The notes: a model not told the origin generated them from the letters alone. A stretch of 64,000 nucleotides of DNA from Pseudomonas sp. dw_358 (GCF_018449655.1 NZ_JAAVUX010000011.1:62001-126000); one strand, 5' to 3'. Positions 50,273 to 60,164 are shown, counted from the stretch's first letter. Made by a program: numbers and translations.

Positions 50273-51001
50273 ATGATAAATCGCTATCCGCTGGCTGACT
50301 TGAGCCAATTGGCCCGCACCCTCGATACTGGCGCCGAGGCCTCCGTTGTCGGTAACGCCCTGCTGTCCTTCGTAGGCGGCATGGATAACCAGGCCAAGGA
50401 AGACGTGCGCAACAGCTACCTGTTTGCCAGCCTGGCCGCTACCCATCGCTTCCCCAACAACAAGGATGGCGAGGCCTGGTACAACCTGTTCTGCACCATC
50501 ATGCAGGAGATGGGCTGGTTGTTCGTGACCCGCTCCTACCGCCAAAGCACCAACAGCGATACCACCTTCAGCATGGACAAGGTCGCCATCGACATCCTGC
50601 AGGCATCGCTCGCCAATGCCGTACTGCCCGGCGCCACAGCGCTGAACGTACTGAAGACTGCCACTGCATCGGTGACAGCGCTGAAGACCGATGAAGCCAC
50701 CTCCAAATTCTTCGATCAGCAGGTGCGTCAATCAGACGGTGGCAACTTCGCCGTAGGCTCGACCACCTACAACGAAGGCGGCGACATCATCATGGCGTTG
50801 GGCACCGTGACCTTCAACACTCACGTCAACGTCACCAGCGTGTTGTTCACCCACCTCAACATGGCCGACATCAAGACTCATCACGGCAATGCCACCTTGA
50901 TCCTGAACCAATCGGTGTACAGCTCCGCCCGTGCTCAAGTGGCCGAGGAACTGGGTTCGCGCGCTCTGAAATCCGTGAAGAAATACAGCCTGGGCAACTG
51001 A
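50273..51001 (+). CDS. protein of unknown function, first of a paralogous pair
   Basis: 242 residues from ATG 50273, with an AAGGAA site. No signal or membrane segment is evident. The N-terminal half is helical (NQAKEDVRNSYLFASLAATHRF...WYNLFCTIMQEMGWLFVTRSYRQ) and the C-terminal half beta-rich (VNVTSVLFTHLNMADIKTHHGNATLILNQSVYSSARAQVAEELGSRAL). The next gene has the same layout, with a similar DV..LLFAS block and a C-terminal ...RAQV.....L block, so they look like diverged paralogues made as a pair. I do not recognise the family. Confidence 0.75.
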   Translation: MINRYPLADLSQLARTLDTGAEASVVGNALLSFVGGMDNQAKEDVRNSYLFASLAATHRFPNNKDGEAWYNLFCTIMQEMGWLFVTRSYRQSTNSDTTFSMDKVAIDILQASLANAVLPGATALNVLKTATASVTALKTDEATSKFFDQQVRQSDGGNFAVGSTTYNEGGDIIMALGTVTFNTHVNVTSVLFTHLNMADIKTHHGNATLILNQSVYSSARAQVAEELGSRALKSVKKYSLGN

Positions 51002-51057
51002 GGCTATTCCCGCCGCCACACCCTGTGTGGCGGCCACCTGATCAGGGAGAACAGGGC

Positions 51058-51678
51058 ATGACTCAATCCAATCAACCGCTAGCATTGTCTGTGGCAACTT
51101 TCGCCGCAGAACTTTCTTCACAGGAGAAACAGGACGTCAGTGATTTGCTGTTACAGGCTGACATTTTTGCCAGTATTACCTGGAACCGGCAGGTGTACTG
51201 GAAAAGCTGGGCCGATTATCACCGCAACCGAATGCTCAAGCATGGCTGCAAGGAACACGGCGTCATTGCTACCGAGCCGCAGTTCTTGACCCGGCAGGCC
51301 GAACTGGAAAAGCCCATTCGCTTGCGTATCGTGGGCGGCGGAGGCTCTCCCCGGATGCCGCAAATGGCAATCGAGGCACTCAACGCTGCCGGTTTTCTCA
51401 AATTTGCCCGGGAGTTTCTGCGCAGCGGCAGCGAGATCAGTCAACTGGGCAGCTTTCAGGTGGTGCCGTGCATTCGCGACACCACCGGAGAAGTGCAGGT
51501 GTTTGTGTGCGGGCTGCACGTGGCAGGCAAGGTCGATGACCGCAATCGGGAGCTGGTCCTCAGGTTCAACGGCGGCAGCTACACGTTCAGCACCGAGCGT
51601 TTTTCCCAGCACCGTGCCCAGGTACGCAAGGATCTCGAACGCTATGCCATGCAGCGGATCCGGCACCTGGAGCTTTAA
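51058..51678 (+). CDS. protein of unknown function, second of a paralogous pair
   Basis: 206 residues from ATG 51058 with a GGGAGA site. The helical N-terminus (SQEKQDVSDLLLQADIFASITWNRQVYWKSWADYHRNRML) and beta C-terminus (VQVFVCGLHVAGKVDDRNRELVLRFNGGSYTFSTERFSQHRAQVRKDLERYAM) align in order with the preceding protein. It follows that gene by 56 bases and ends overlapping retS tail to tail by four bases. Function unknown. Confidence 0.75.
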   Translation: MTQSNQPLALSVATFAAELSSQEKQDVSDLLLQADIFASITWNRQVYWKSWADYHRNRMLKHGCKEHGVIATEPQFLTRQAELEKPIRLRIVGGGGSPRMPQMAIEALNAAGFLKFAREFLRSGSEISQLGSFQVVPCIRDTTGEVQVFVCGLHVAGKVDDRNRELVLRFNGGSYTFSTERFSQHRAQVRKDLERYAMQRIRHLEL

Positions 51679-54488
51679 GGCAATTGCGCTTCGCGCTCGC
51701 CGACCCAATGCTCGATCAGCTCGCGCAGCTGTGACAACTCGATGGGTTTGGCCATGTGTCCATCCATGCCCGCCTGGCGGGCGCGCTCTTTGTGCTCGGC
51801 GAGAATGTGCGCGGTCAGGGCGACAACAGGGGTACGAACCCGCTGGTTGCCCACTTCCCAAGCACGCAGTTGCTGCGTGGCGCTGAAACCATCGAGGATC
51901 GGCATCTCGCAATCCATCAGCACCAGATCGTACCGATTAGCTTTCATCGCCTTGAGCGCTTCTTCGCCATTGCTGGCCGTATCGGGTTCCAGGTTGAGCT
52001 TGCCGAGCATGCCGCGGATGACCTTGGTGGAGATACTGTTGTCTTCTGCCACGAGAATGCGGAAGTCACTGGGCACGTCCACGGCCTGGACCAGCGTCGG
52101 CGATGCTGCAGGGAATGTCTCGCCTTTGCCGCGCTGGATCAACTCGTCGGCCAGCGTGGTACGCAAGGTGTATCCGGCCACCGGTTTGGCCAGAATGCGT
52201 TTGATGCCGGCGTTGCGGGCGATGACCTTGCTCGGCGCGTTGCTGATGCCGGTGAGCATGATCAGGAGGATGTCGTGATTGAGGCTGGGGTCTTCCTTGA
52301 TCTTGGCGGCCAGTTGCATGCCGGTCATGCCTGGCATGTTCTGATCGAGCAGGACCACGTCGAAATAATCGCGCAGGTGTGCCTTGGTCCGTAGCAGCGC
52401 CAGCGCCTCCTTGCCTGACGGCACAGCACTGACATTCAGGCCCCAGGCGCTGCATTGCTGCACCAATACCTTGCGGCAGGTCTCGTTGTCGTCCACCACC
52501 AATACCCGCGCGCCGCGTAGCGGACCATCGAGGTCGGCGGCCGGGAGTTCCAGGCGGTGCGGGTCCAACGGCAGGCTCAGCCAGAAGGTGCTGCCCAGCT
52601 CACCTTGCTTGGGGTTACCGCTCTTGATCCCGAACTCGCCCTGCATCAGCAGCACCAGTTGCCGAGCGATGACCAGACCCAGGTGCCCCCCCAGACGATT
52701 GCTGGCCAGCAGGTCCTTGCTGTGCAGCTCGGTGTGCAGCAAGGCTTCGCGTTCTCCGGGCGGCAGCGGTTCGCCGCTGTCCTGCACGGAAATACGCAGG
52801 CGCGAGGCCCCGGCGCGAGGGTCCAGGGCAACCGACAGCAGGATCTCGCCCTGATCGGTCTTCTTCAGGGCATTGTCCAGCAGGCTCAACAGCGCCTGGC
52901 GCAGGCGCGTCGGGTCGCCGCTGATGACCCGTGGCACCTGAGGCTGGGTGAAGCTGATGAGCTCGACGTTCTGCTGTTCGGCCTTGGCCCGGAAGATATT
53001 CAGGCAGTCTTCCAGCAGTGCGTTCAAGTCGAACTGCACATCATCGAGTTCAATCTGCCCTGACTCGATCCGGGAGATGTCGAGAATCTCGTTGATCAGA
53101 CCGAGCAGTTCGTTGCCGGCGCTGTGAATCGTCTGCACGTAGTCACGCTGTTTGACCGACAGCGGCGTGCCCAGAAGCAGCTCGGTCATGCCCAGCACGC
53201 CGTTCATGGGAGTGCGGATCTCATGGCTGAGCTTGGCCAGAAACTCCGCCTTGGCGTTGATTTCCGCTGTGCTGGCCGCGAGGTCGCGGCTGGTGCTGAA
53301 GCGGTGCTCGCGGATGTCACGCAGGCGCTCGCTGAGGGCCATGTTGAGAATGACGCCGCACAGGGTCAGACAGGCCAGCAGATCGAAAATAAGCCATTGC
53401 GCCGGAGTGCGGGTCAGCCAGATGAGAGCGGGCACGATCACCAGGCAGCCGAGGTTGCACAGCAACATGCCCAGACTGAAAAGGCGCGCTGGCCGGTTGC
53501 CGTGCTGCCATTGCCAGGCCGAGATCCCCAGCATCGTCAGGGTGGTCAAGGCGATCAGCCCATACGTCATCAGGTTCATCGGCAGGCTGCCGAAAAACAG
53601 CATCAACAGACCGCTGACGCCGATCACCCCGATCACGCCATAGAGTACCCGGTCCCTGCGTCGACTGGGGTTGGGGGCAAAGAAGCGTTGAGTGAACACC
53701 AGCGCGCACACGGCGGCAATCAGCGCGCTAAGATAGGCGCCGGGTGTCTGCGCGGTATGCAGGGCGGTGATCCAGGCGCCGGAGAGATTCATCAGGATCA
53801 GCGCGCAGACCACGACCATCAGTTGCGTTGCGCCCAGCCACAGGCTGCTGCTTGAGTTGGCGGCGGCATAGCGGGTCAGGTTATGGAAGATCAGCATCGC
53901 CAGGGCACCGAGCAACAGCCCGAACAGCAAGGGTTGGCGCTGATCGGCCGCAGCGACGATGGCCGGTTGCAGGCTGATGGACGGACGCAGCTGATGTTCG
54001 GACATCAGGCGCAGGTAGATATCCAGTGGATGATCACTGATCGGCAGCGCCAGCAGATGTGCGCTGTTGGACAAACGAGGTGTGGAGTCCGGGATGCCGA
54101 CGCCGCTGCGGACCTGCTGCACGACGCGGTCGCCATCGAGCACGAACAGGTCCAGATGAGAGAGATCGGGGGCGAAGACCTTGAGCAACTGCTCGTGAGC
54201 GTCCGGTTGCAGCCGATAGTGCAGCCACAGGGCGCTGCCAGGCTCGGCGGCGTTGACGTTGCCGAGCTGGACCGGGGCAAATTGGTTCAGGAAGCGTTCG
54301 GAGCGCAGGTCTTCGAGTTGCAGGTTGGCCTGGTCGTCGACGAGGATCGACCAGCCGCTGCCTTGCTCGGCGTGTGCGGTGAGCACAAACAGCAGGGTCA
54401 GCAGCCCGATCAGTGATCCTGTGGCAGTCCTGAGCCAGCCCACGGCGAAATCCCTTCGTAGATGAATGCCTTGAGTATAACGATGCAT
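51675..54488 (-). CDS. retS: RetS, hybrid sensor kinase controlling the Gac/Rsm switch
   Basis: 937 residues: a signal anchor, the periplasmic 7TMR-DISM sensor (residues 40-180), seven membrane segments (185-385), a histidine kinase with SHEIRTPMNG (His422), then two receivers with Asp715 (LLDQNMPG) and Asp859 (LMDCEMPI) and no HPt. Length and residue numbers closely match what I remember of P. aeruginosa RetS (His424, Asp713, Asp858), as does the neighbour purD. RetS restrains GacS and so favours motile, virulent over biofilm behaviour. The kinase G boxes look shortened (LGGHLGLVIARQLV), in line with an atypical catalytic domain. Confidence 0.92.
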   Translation of the reverse strand: MHRYTQGIHLRRDFAVGWLRTATGSLIGLLTLLFVLTAHAEQGSGWSILVDDQANLQLEDLRSERFLNQFAPVQLGNVNAAEPGSALWLHYRLQPDAHEQLLKVFAPDLSHLDLFVLDGDRVVQQVRSGVGIPDSTPRLSNSAHLLALPISDHPLDIYLRLMSEHQLRPSISLQPAIVAAADQRQPLLFGLLLGALAMLIFHNLTRYAAANSSSSLWLGATQLMVVVCALILMNLSGAWITALHTAQTPGAYLSALIAAVCALVFTQRFFAPNPSRRRDRVLYGVIGVIGVSGLLMLFFGSLPMNLMTYGLIALTTLTMLGISAWQWQHGNRPARLFSLGMLLCNLGCLVIVPALIWLTRTPAQWLIFDLLACLTLCGVILNMALSERLRDIREHRFSTSRDLAASTAEINAKAEFLAKLSHEIRTPMNGVLGMTELLLGTPLSVKQRDYVQTIHSAGNELLGLINEILDISRIESGQIELDDVQFDLNALLEDCLNIFRAKAEQQNVELISFTQPQVPRVISGDPTRLRQALLSLLDNALKKTDQGEILLSVALDPRAGASRLRISVQDSGEPLPPGEREALLHTELHSKDLLASNRLGGHLGLVIARQLVLLMQGEFGIKSGNPKQGELGSTFWLSLPLDPHRLELPAADLDGPLRGARVLVVDDNETCRKVLVQQCSAWGLNVSAVPSGKEALALLRTKAHLRDYFDVVLLDQNMPGMTGMQLAAKIKEDPSLNHDILLIMLTGISNAPSKVIARNAGIKRILAKPVAGYTLRTTLADELIQRGKGETFPAASPTLVQAVDVPSDFRILVAEDNSISTKVIRGMLGKLNLEPDTASNGEEALKAMKANRYDLVLMDCEMPILDGFSATQQLRAWEVGNQRVRTPVVALTAHILAEHKERARQAGMDGHMAKPIELSQLRELIEHWVGEREAQLP

Positions 54489-54535
54489 TCCACTGCCGCG
54501 TAGCCCGAAGGCTGAACGGCTGCTGCCGGAAACGC

Positions 54536-55825
54536 TTATGCCTTGCCGCGTTCGCGGGCAATGGCGCGATAGCCGATGTCGGTGCGGTAAAAGCAGCCCT
54601 GCCAGTCGATTTTCTCCACCAGCGCGTAAGCGTGTTGCTGCGCCGCATCGACTGTCTCGCCCAACGCCGTGGCGCAGAGCACCCGACCGCCGGAAGTGAC
54701 CACTTGGCCATCTTGCAGCGCGGTGCCGGCATGGAAGACCTTGCCGGGCAACTCTGCCGCGTCATCCAGGCCATGGATGGCGTCGCTCTTGCGGTAATCT
54801 GCCGGGTAGCCGCCAGCCGCCAGCACGACGCCCAGACTCGGGCGCGGGTCCCATTGCGCTTCGACTTTGTCGAGCGCCTGAGCCAGCGCGGCTTCGACCA
54901 GCAATACCAGACTCGATTGCAGGCGCAGCATGACCGGTTGGGTTTCCGGGTCGCCGAAGCGGCAGTTGAACTCGATGACCTTCGGGTTACCGGCCTTGTC
55001 GATCATCAAACCGGCATAGAGGAAGCCGGTGTAGACATTGCCTTCGTCGGCCATGCCGCGCACGGTGGGCCAGATCACCAGGTCCATGACCCGCTGATGC
55101 ACTTCGCTGGTAACCACAGGCGCCGGGGAGTAAGCCCCCATGCCGCCGGTGTTCGGGCCGCTGTCGCCATTGCCAACACGCTTGTGGTCCTGGCTGGTAG
55201 CCATGGGCAAGACATTCTTGCCGTCGACCATAACGATGAAGCTGGCTTCTTCGCCGTCGAGGAACTCCTCGATCACCACCCGTGAACCGGCCTCGCCAAA
55301 GGCGTTGCCTGCGAGCATGTCGCGCACGGCTTCCTCGGCCTCGGCCAGGGTCATGGCAACGATCACGCCTTTGCCGGCCGCCAGGCCATCGGCCTTGATC
55401 ACGATGGGTGCGCCTTTTTCACGCAGGTAAGCGAGGGCTGGCTCGATTTCGGTGAAGTTCTGGTAGTCGGCCGTCGGGATCTTGTGACGCGCCAGAAAAT
55501 CCTTGGTGAAGGCTTTCGAGCCCTCCAGCTGGGCGGCGCCGGCGGTAGGACCGAAGCAGTCCAGGCCGCGGCTGCGGAACAGATCGACCACACCTGCCAC
55601 CAATGGAACTTCCGGGCCGACAATGGTCAGCGCGACATTCTTTTCGGCAAAGTCGGCCAGTTGCTCAAGGGCCAGCACGTCGATAGCGACGTTCTCGCAC
55701 TTGGCTTCGATGGCCGTGCCGGCGTTGCCCGGGGCCACGAAGACTTTCTGGACGCGGGGGTCTTGTGCGACTTTCCACGCCAGGGCGTGTTCGCGGCCGC
55801 CGCTGCCGATGATCAATACGTTCAT
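54536..55825 (-). CDS. purD: phosphoribosylamine-glycine ligase PurD
   Basis: 429 residues from ATG 55825 (MNVLIIGSGGREHALAWKVAQDP). ATP-grasp domain with DGLAAGKGVIVA, FGEAGSRVVIEEFLDGEEASF, and GDPETQPVML near the C-terminus. It makes GAR, step two of purine synthesis. It ends 47 bases before retS begins and follows purH with a REPIN between. Confidence 0.96.
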   Translation of the reverse strand: MNVLIIGSGGREHALAWKVAQDPRVQKVFVAPGNAGTAIEAKCENVAIDVLALEQLADFAEKNVALTIVGPEVPLVAGVVDLFRSRGLDCFGPTAGAAQLEGSKAFTKDFLARHKIPTADYQNFTEIEPALAYLREKGAPIVIKADGLAAGKGVIVAMTLAEAEEAVRDMLAGNAFGEAGSRVVIEEFLDGEEASFIVMVDGKNVLPMATSQDHKRVGNGDSGPNTGGMGAYSPAPVVTSEVHQRVMDLVIWPTVRGMADEGNVYTGFLYAGLMIDKAGNPKVIEFNCRFGDPETQPVMLRLQSSLVLLVEAALAQALDKVEAQWDPRPSLGVVLAAGGYPADYRKSDAIHGLDDAAELPGKVFHAGTALQDGQVVTSGGRVLCATALGETVDAAQQHAYALVEKIDWQGCFYRTDIGYRAIARERGKA

Positions 55826-55870
55826 GTTCTGTAACCTCGAATTCGCAATGCATGACGGGCCGGGCGCCGA

Positions 55871-55946
55871 TCCTTGTGGGCGCAAGGTTCGCCTGCGGTG
55901 ACCTCTTCGAGGACGCCATCGCAGGGAAGCCTTGCTCCCACAGGTC
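55871..55946. repeat. REPIN between purH and purD
   Basis: The arms TTGTGGGCGCAAGGTTCGCC...GCG and CGC...GGAAGCCTTGCTCCCACA are inverted copies with a few mismatches around about 22 bases. It is a different REP group from the one near urtA (core GGGAGCAAGGCTT). It should form a long hairpin between the two genes. Confidence 0.75.
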
Positions 55947-55969
55947 CGGGTTACGCCGGCCGTTGTCTA

Positions 55970-57577
55970 TCAGTGACGGAAGTGGCGCATGCCGGTGAAT
56001 ACCATCGCGATACCCGCCTCATCGGCAGCAGCAATCACCTCGGCATCACGCATCGAGCCACCCGGCTGGATCACCGCCGTGATGCCCACCTTGGCCGCGT
56101 TGTCGATACCGTCGCGGAACGGGAAGAACGCATCCGACGCCATCACCGAGCCAGCCACCTGCAAGCCTGCGTGTTCCGCCTTGATCGCGGCGATACGGGC
56201 CGAATTGACGCGGCTCATCTGGCCCGCGCCGACGCCGATGGTCTGCCGGTTGCGAGCATAGACGATGGCATTGGACTTGACGTACTTGGCCACTTTCCAG
56301 GCGAAGATCAGGTCATGGATTTCCTGCTCGCTCGGGGCGCGCTGGGTGACCACTTTCAAGTCATCGGCGCTGATCATGCCGATGTCGCGGCTCTGCACCA
56401 GGAGGCCGCCGTTGACCCGCTTGTAATCCCAGGCCGCGGCACGGTCCTGGGACCACTCGCCGCAGACCAGCAGGCGAACGTTGGCCTTGGCCGCCACCAC
56501 AGCGCGCGCTTCTTCGCTGACGCTCGGGGCGATGATCACCTCGACGAACTGACGCTCGACGATGGCACGGGCCGTTTCGGCGTCCAGCTCGCGGTTGAAG
56601 GCGATGATGCCGCCGAACGCCGACTCGGTGTCGGTGGCGTAGGCCAACTCGTAGGCCTGGCGAATCCCGCCTTCGGCATCAGGGCTGACGGCGACGCCGC
56701 ACGGGTTGGCGTGCTTGACGATGACGCAGGCAGGCTTGACGAAGCTCTTCACGCATTCCAGGGCGGCGTCAGTGTCGGCTACGTTGTTGTAGGACAGCTC
56801 CTTGCCCTGCAGTTGGGTGGCGGTGGCGATGCCCACTTCGGCTGGCTTGGCTTCCACGTAGAACGCCGCTTTTTGGTGCGGGTTCTCGCCGTAGCGCATT
56901 TCCTGGGCCTTGAAGAACTGGCTATTGAAGGTGCGCGGGAATTCGCTGCGGGCTTCAGTGCTCAAGGTCTCGGCGCTCTGGCTCACGGTGCCGAAATAGT
57001 TGGCGATCATGCCGTCGTAGGCGCTGGTGTGTTCGAACGCCTTGAGCATCAGGTCAAACCGCTGGGCGTAGGTCAGGCCGCCGTTCTTCAGGCTTTCCAG
57101 AACACCCGTGTAGTCGCTGGCATTGACCACGATGGCCACGTCCTTGTGGTTCTTCGCTGCCGAACGGACCATGGTCGGGCCGCCGATGTCGATGTTCTCG
57201 ATGGCCGTCGGCAGGTCGCAACCGGGCTTGGCCACGGTGGCTTCGAAGGGGTAGAGGTTGACGGCCACCAGGTCGATCGGCTTGATGCCGTGCTCGCTCA
57301 TGATGGCATCGTCGATGCCGCGACGACCGAGAATACCGCCGTGGATTTTCGGGTGCAGGGTCTTCACCCGGCCGTCCATCATCTCGGCGAAACCGGTGTA
57401 GTCCGCCACTTCGACCGCTGCGATCGAATGGTCACGCAGCAGTTTGAAGGTGCCGCCGGTGGACAGGATCTCGACGCCGAGGGCTTCCAGTTCACGGGCG
57501 AATTCAACGATGCCGGTCTTGTCGGAAACGCTGATAAGCGCGCGGCGGATCGGCAGGCGGGTGGTCTGATCGGTCAT
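55970..57577 (-). CDS. purH: bifunctional AICAR formyltransferase/IMP cyclohydrolase PurH
   Basis: 535 residues from ATG 57577, with a GGAA site. The IMP cyclohydrolase half begins RRALISVSDKTGIVEFARELEALGVEILSTGGT and the transformylase half has the KHANPCGVA motif and SDAFFPFRDGIDNAA, and ends MRHFRH. It performs the last two steps of IMP synthesis. A terminator separates it from fis upstream, so purH-purD probably has its own promoter. Confidence 0.96.
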   Translation of the reverse strand: MTDQTTRLPIRRALISVSDKTGIVEFARELEALGVEILSTGGTFKLLRDHSIAAVEVADYTGFAEMMDGRVKTLHPKIHGGILGRRGIDDAIMSEHGIKPIDLVAVNLYPFEATVAKPGCDLPTAIENIDIGGPTMVRSAAKNHKDVAIVVNASDYTGVLESLKNGGLTYAQRFDLMLKAFEHTSAYDGMIANYFGTVSQSAETLSTEARSEFPRTFNSQFFKAQEMRYGENPHQKAAFYVEAKPAEVGIATATQLQGKELSYNNVADTDAALECVKSFVKPACVIVKHANPCGVAVSPDAEGGIRQAYELAYATDTESAFGGIIAFNRELDAETARAIVERQFVEVIIAPSVSEEARAVVAAKANVRLLVCGEWSQDRAAAWDYKRVNGGLLVQSRDIGMISADDLKVVTQRAPSEQEIHDLIFAWKVAKYVKSNAIVYARNRQTIGVGAGQMSRVNSARIAAIKAEHAGLQVAGSVMASDAFFPFRDGIDNAAKVGITAVIQPGGSMRDAEVIAAADEAGIAMVFTGMRHFRH

Positions 57578-57608
57578 CTCGATTTCCATCTTGAACAGAA
57601 GATTCAAC

Positions 57609-57641
57609 AAAAAAGGCGAACCCTGAGGTCGCCTTTTCTGA
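57609..57641 (-). terminator. terminator downstream of fis
   Basis: AAAAGGCGA and TCGCCTTTT form a nine-base stem around an eight-base loop (ACCCTGAG), followed on the minus strand by a T-run. It separates dusB-fis from purH. Confidence 0.85.
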
Positions 57642-57658
57642 TTTTAAATGGGTGATGT

Positions 57659-57979
57659 TTACAGCAGATCGTACTGCTTGAGCTTCTTGCGCAGCGTACC
57701 GCGATTCAGGCCGAGCATTTCGCTGGCCTTGGTCTGGTTGCCCTTGACGTAGTTCATCACGCTCTCGAGCAGGGGGGCTTCGACTTCCGATAGCACCAGG
57801 TTGTAGACGTCCGTGACGGCCGCGCCCTCAAGGTGCGCGAAGTAGTTGTGCAGCGCCTTCTCGACACTGCCGCGCAGGGTCTGACCCTCTTCGCTCGGCG
57901 TGTTCAGGTGCTGTTTCAGGTTGACGTTGTCGCTCACGGGCGTTGTTCCACTCACTAAAGTCTCAGTCATCATCGTCAT
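57659..57979 (-). CDS. fis: nucleoid protein Fis
   Basis: 106 residues with the DNA-binding end NYVKGNQTKASEMLGLNRGTLRKKLKQYDLL of Fis. It bends DNA and activates rRNA and other growth-phase promoters. It overlaps dusB by four bases, the standard dusB-fis operon. Confidence 0.97.
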   Translation of the reverse strand: MTMMTETLVSGTTPVSDNVNLKQHLNTPSEEGQTLRGSVEKALHNYFAHLEGAAVTDVYNLVLSEVEAPLLESVMNYVKGNQTKASEMLGLNRGTLRKKLKQYDLL

Positions 57980-58989
57980 GCGGCCACACCCTCTGCGTCC
58001 CTTGTCACCAGGCTCTCATGGCGTTCGCTGAAAAATTGGCGAACGTTGGCGCATTGCTCTTGCGTATCGATCAAAGCGTTGAAGTGGCTGCGAAACTCCT
58101 TGGCGCCCGGCAAGGTCGCCAGGTACCAGCCGACGTGCTTGCGGGCAATACGAACGCCCATCACCTCGCCATAGAAGGCGTGCAATGCGCCAAGGTGCTC
58201 CAGCAGGATGCCTTCCACTTCAGTCAACTGCGGCGCCGGCAACAAATCGCCGGTTTGCAGGTAGTGCTGGATCTCGCGAAAGATCCATGGCCGCCCTTGG
58301 GCGGCCCGGCCGATCAACAGACCGTCAGCACCCGTGGCATCCAGCACGGCCCGGGCCTTTTGCGGTGAATCGATGTCGCCGTTGGCGAAGACCGGAATCG
58401 ACACCGCCTGCTTGATGGCGGCGATGGTGTCGTATTCGGCTTCGCCGGTGTACAGGTCCGCGCGGGTCCGGCCATGTACCGCCAAGGCGGTAATGCCGGC
58501 CTGCTCGGCAATCTTTGCAACGGTGATGCCATTCTTGTTGCTGCGGTCCCAACCGGTGCGAATCTTCAAGGTCACCGGTACATCCACCGCCCCGACCACG
58601 GCGTGAAGAATTTCCTTCACCAGGTCTTCATCCTTCAACAGCGCGGAGCCAGCGGCCTTGTTGCAGACCTTCTTGGCCGGGCAGCCCATGTTGATATCAA
58701 TGATCTGCGCGCCCATCTCGACGTTGGCACGTGCCGCCGCTGCCAGCATCTGCGCGTCGCCGCCAGCGATCTGTACCGAGCGTGGCTCGGGATCGCCGTC
58801 ATGCAGCATGCGCAGCCGCGACTTGCGGGTGTTCCACAGGCTCATGTCACTGCTGACCATTTCCGACACCACCAGGCCGGCTCCCAATCGTTTGCACAAT
58901 TGCCGAAAAGGTTGGTCGGTGACGCCCGCCATCGGGGCGAGGATCAGCGAGTTCTGCAGTGTATACGGGCCGATGCGTACCGCCGACAT
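57976..58989 (-). CDS. dusB: tRNA-dihydrouridine synthase DusB
   Basis: 337-residue FMN TIM-barrel enzyme. LILAPMAGVTDQPFRQLCKRLGAGLVVSEM, INMGCPAKKVCNKAAGSALL (catalytic Cys in the CPAKKVC loop), ALAVHGRTRADLYTGEA and PVFANGDIDSPQKA are all standard. It reduces uridines in the tRNA D loop. Upstream is 143 bases, which probably hold the operon promoter. Confidence 0.96.
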   Translation of the reverse strand: MSAVRIGPYTLQNSLILAPMAGVTDQPFRQLCKRLGAGLVVSEMVSSDMSLWNTRKSRLRMLHDGDPEPRSVQIAGGDAQMLAAAARANVEMGAQIIDINMGCPAKKVCNKAAGSALLKDEDLVKEILHAVVGAVDVPVTLKIRTGWDRSNKNGITVAKIAEQAGITALAVHGRTRADLYTGEAEYDTIAAIKQAVSIPVFANGDIDSPQKARAVLDATGADGLLIGRAAQGRPWIFREIQHYLQTGDLLPAPQLTEVEGILLEHLGALHAFYGEVMGVRIARKHVGWYLATLPGAKEFRSHFNALIDTQEQCANVRQFFSERHESLVTRDAEGVAA

Positions 58990-59132
58990 AGGAGTTCCCT
59001 GTTGTGGGGGCCGATCTGGGAGTTCGAAAAAGGGAACGCATAATACCCGCTCTCGATGACCGGATAAAGGTCGATTTGGATAAAATCTGAACAGTTATCG
59101 CGTTATAACCGGATGCACAACGGGCCCGAAGG

Positions 59133-60164
59133 TCATTCGGGCGAGCGGAAGCTCAGGCTGTAATTGACGGCCTTGGGCCCTGGATCGAGGATGTCCAGCG
59201 CGATGTGGATAGGCGTTTGTGGCGGCATTTGTGCCTGACCGGTCAGATCACCGCCCAAGTATTCCCCGGGTTTGAAGCGACGACTGGCGATCAGCGCGCC
59301 GTTAAGGTCGGCGAAGCGCAACTCCAGCAGTGGAAAAGGCTGTGCGAAGGTTGCCCGATTGTAAATGATGGCATCGACCACCAGCGCGCCGCTGAAGTCG
59401 GGGTGGCTGCGCACCACCAGGTTGCTGCTCTTGATCAGTGCGATATCCACCTTGGAAGGCACCGTGCAACCTAAATGCGGGCACACCTGCTCGAACCACG
59501 GCCGGTAGTCATCCTGGCGCGCCAGTTCGTCAAAGTGATAGGTGACGTACTGCGCTCCGAGGCCCAGGCCGGCCAGCAATGACAACGCGGCCCACAGCAG
59601 GCGTCGACCCGTGCGTGCCTGAGGTTTCTCCCAAACGTACTGGGGCGGGTCCTCCAGCAGATCATCCAGCATGGGGTCATGGCGCAGCGAGGGTTCATTA
59701 CGCGGGGTGGTCGTACGGGTTTCAGTCAGTGGCGGTTCATGTTCCACCACCAGGGCCATGGGCGGATCGACAGCCTCGGGCTCTGCTTCCAGCGGCTGCT
59801 CGAGTTCGTCCGGTGCGCTGTAAAGCGCACCCGGCCAAAGGGCTTCGTCGTGCTGTTCTTCGCGGGTGGCACTCAAGCCGTCATCACGGGGCGAGTGCTG
59901 GCGTTCGAGGGGGTCCAGGTCCAGTTCGGCTGCGCCGCGCCAATCACGGGGCGGTGGCGTTGCCGCGATGACCGTGTCGACCGGCATCGCCGCAATGGGC
60001 GGGTTCTGGCGTGCGGCGCTTTGCTCCAGCAGTTGGCGCGCTGCATTGAAGACCTGCAGGCACGAGCCGCAACGCACAGCCCCCCGGGCCACACTCAACT
60101 GATTGTGGCTGACCCGAAAACTGGTCTGGCAATGAGGGCACTGGGTGACGAAACTGTCGGTCAT
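59133..60164 (-). CDS. zinc-ribbon and DUF3426 membrane protein
   Basis: 343 residues. An N-terminal MJ0042-type zinc ribbon (TQCPHCQTSFRVSHNQLSVARGAVRCGSCLQVFNA) is followed by an acidic linker, one membrane segment (LLWAALSLLAGLGLGAQYVTY) and the DUF3426 domain (CPHLGCTVPSKVDIALIKSSNLVVRSHPDFSGALVVDAIIYNRA). The gene regularly stands between prmA and dusB in pseudomonads. Function unknown. Confidence 0.9.
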   Translation of the reverse strand: MTDSFVTQCPHCQTSFRVSHNQLSVARGAVRCGSCLQVFNAARQLLEQSAARQNPPIAAMPVDTVIAATPPPRDWRGAAELDLDPLERQHSPRDDGLSATREEQHDEALWPGALYSAPDELEQPLEAEPEAVDPPMALVVEHEPPLTETRTTTPRNEPSLRHDPMLDDLLEDPPQYVWEKPQARTGRRLLWAALSLLAGLGLGAQYVTYHFDELARQDDYRPWFEQVCPHLGCTVPSKVDIALIKSSNLVVRSHPDFSGALVVDAIIYNRATFAQPFPLLELRFADLNGALIASRRFKPGEYLGGDLTGQAQMPPQTPIHIALDILDPGPKAVNYSLSFRSPE

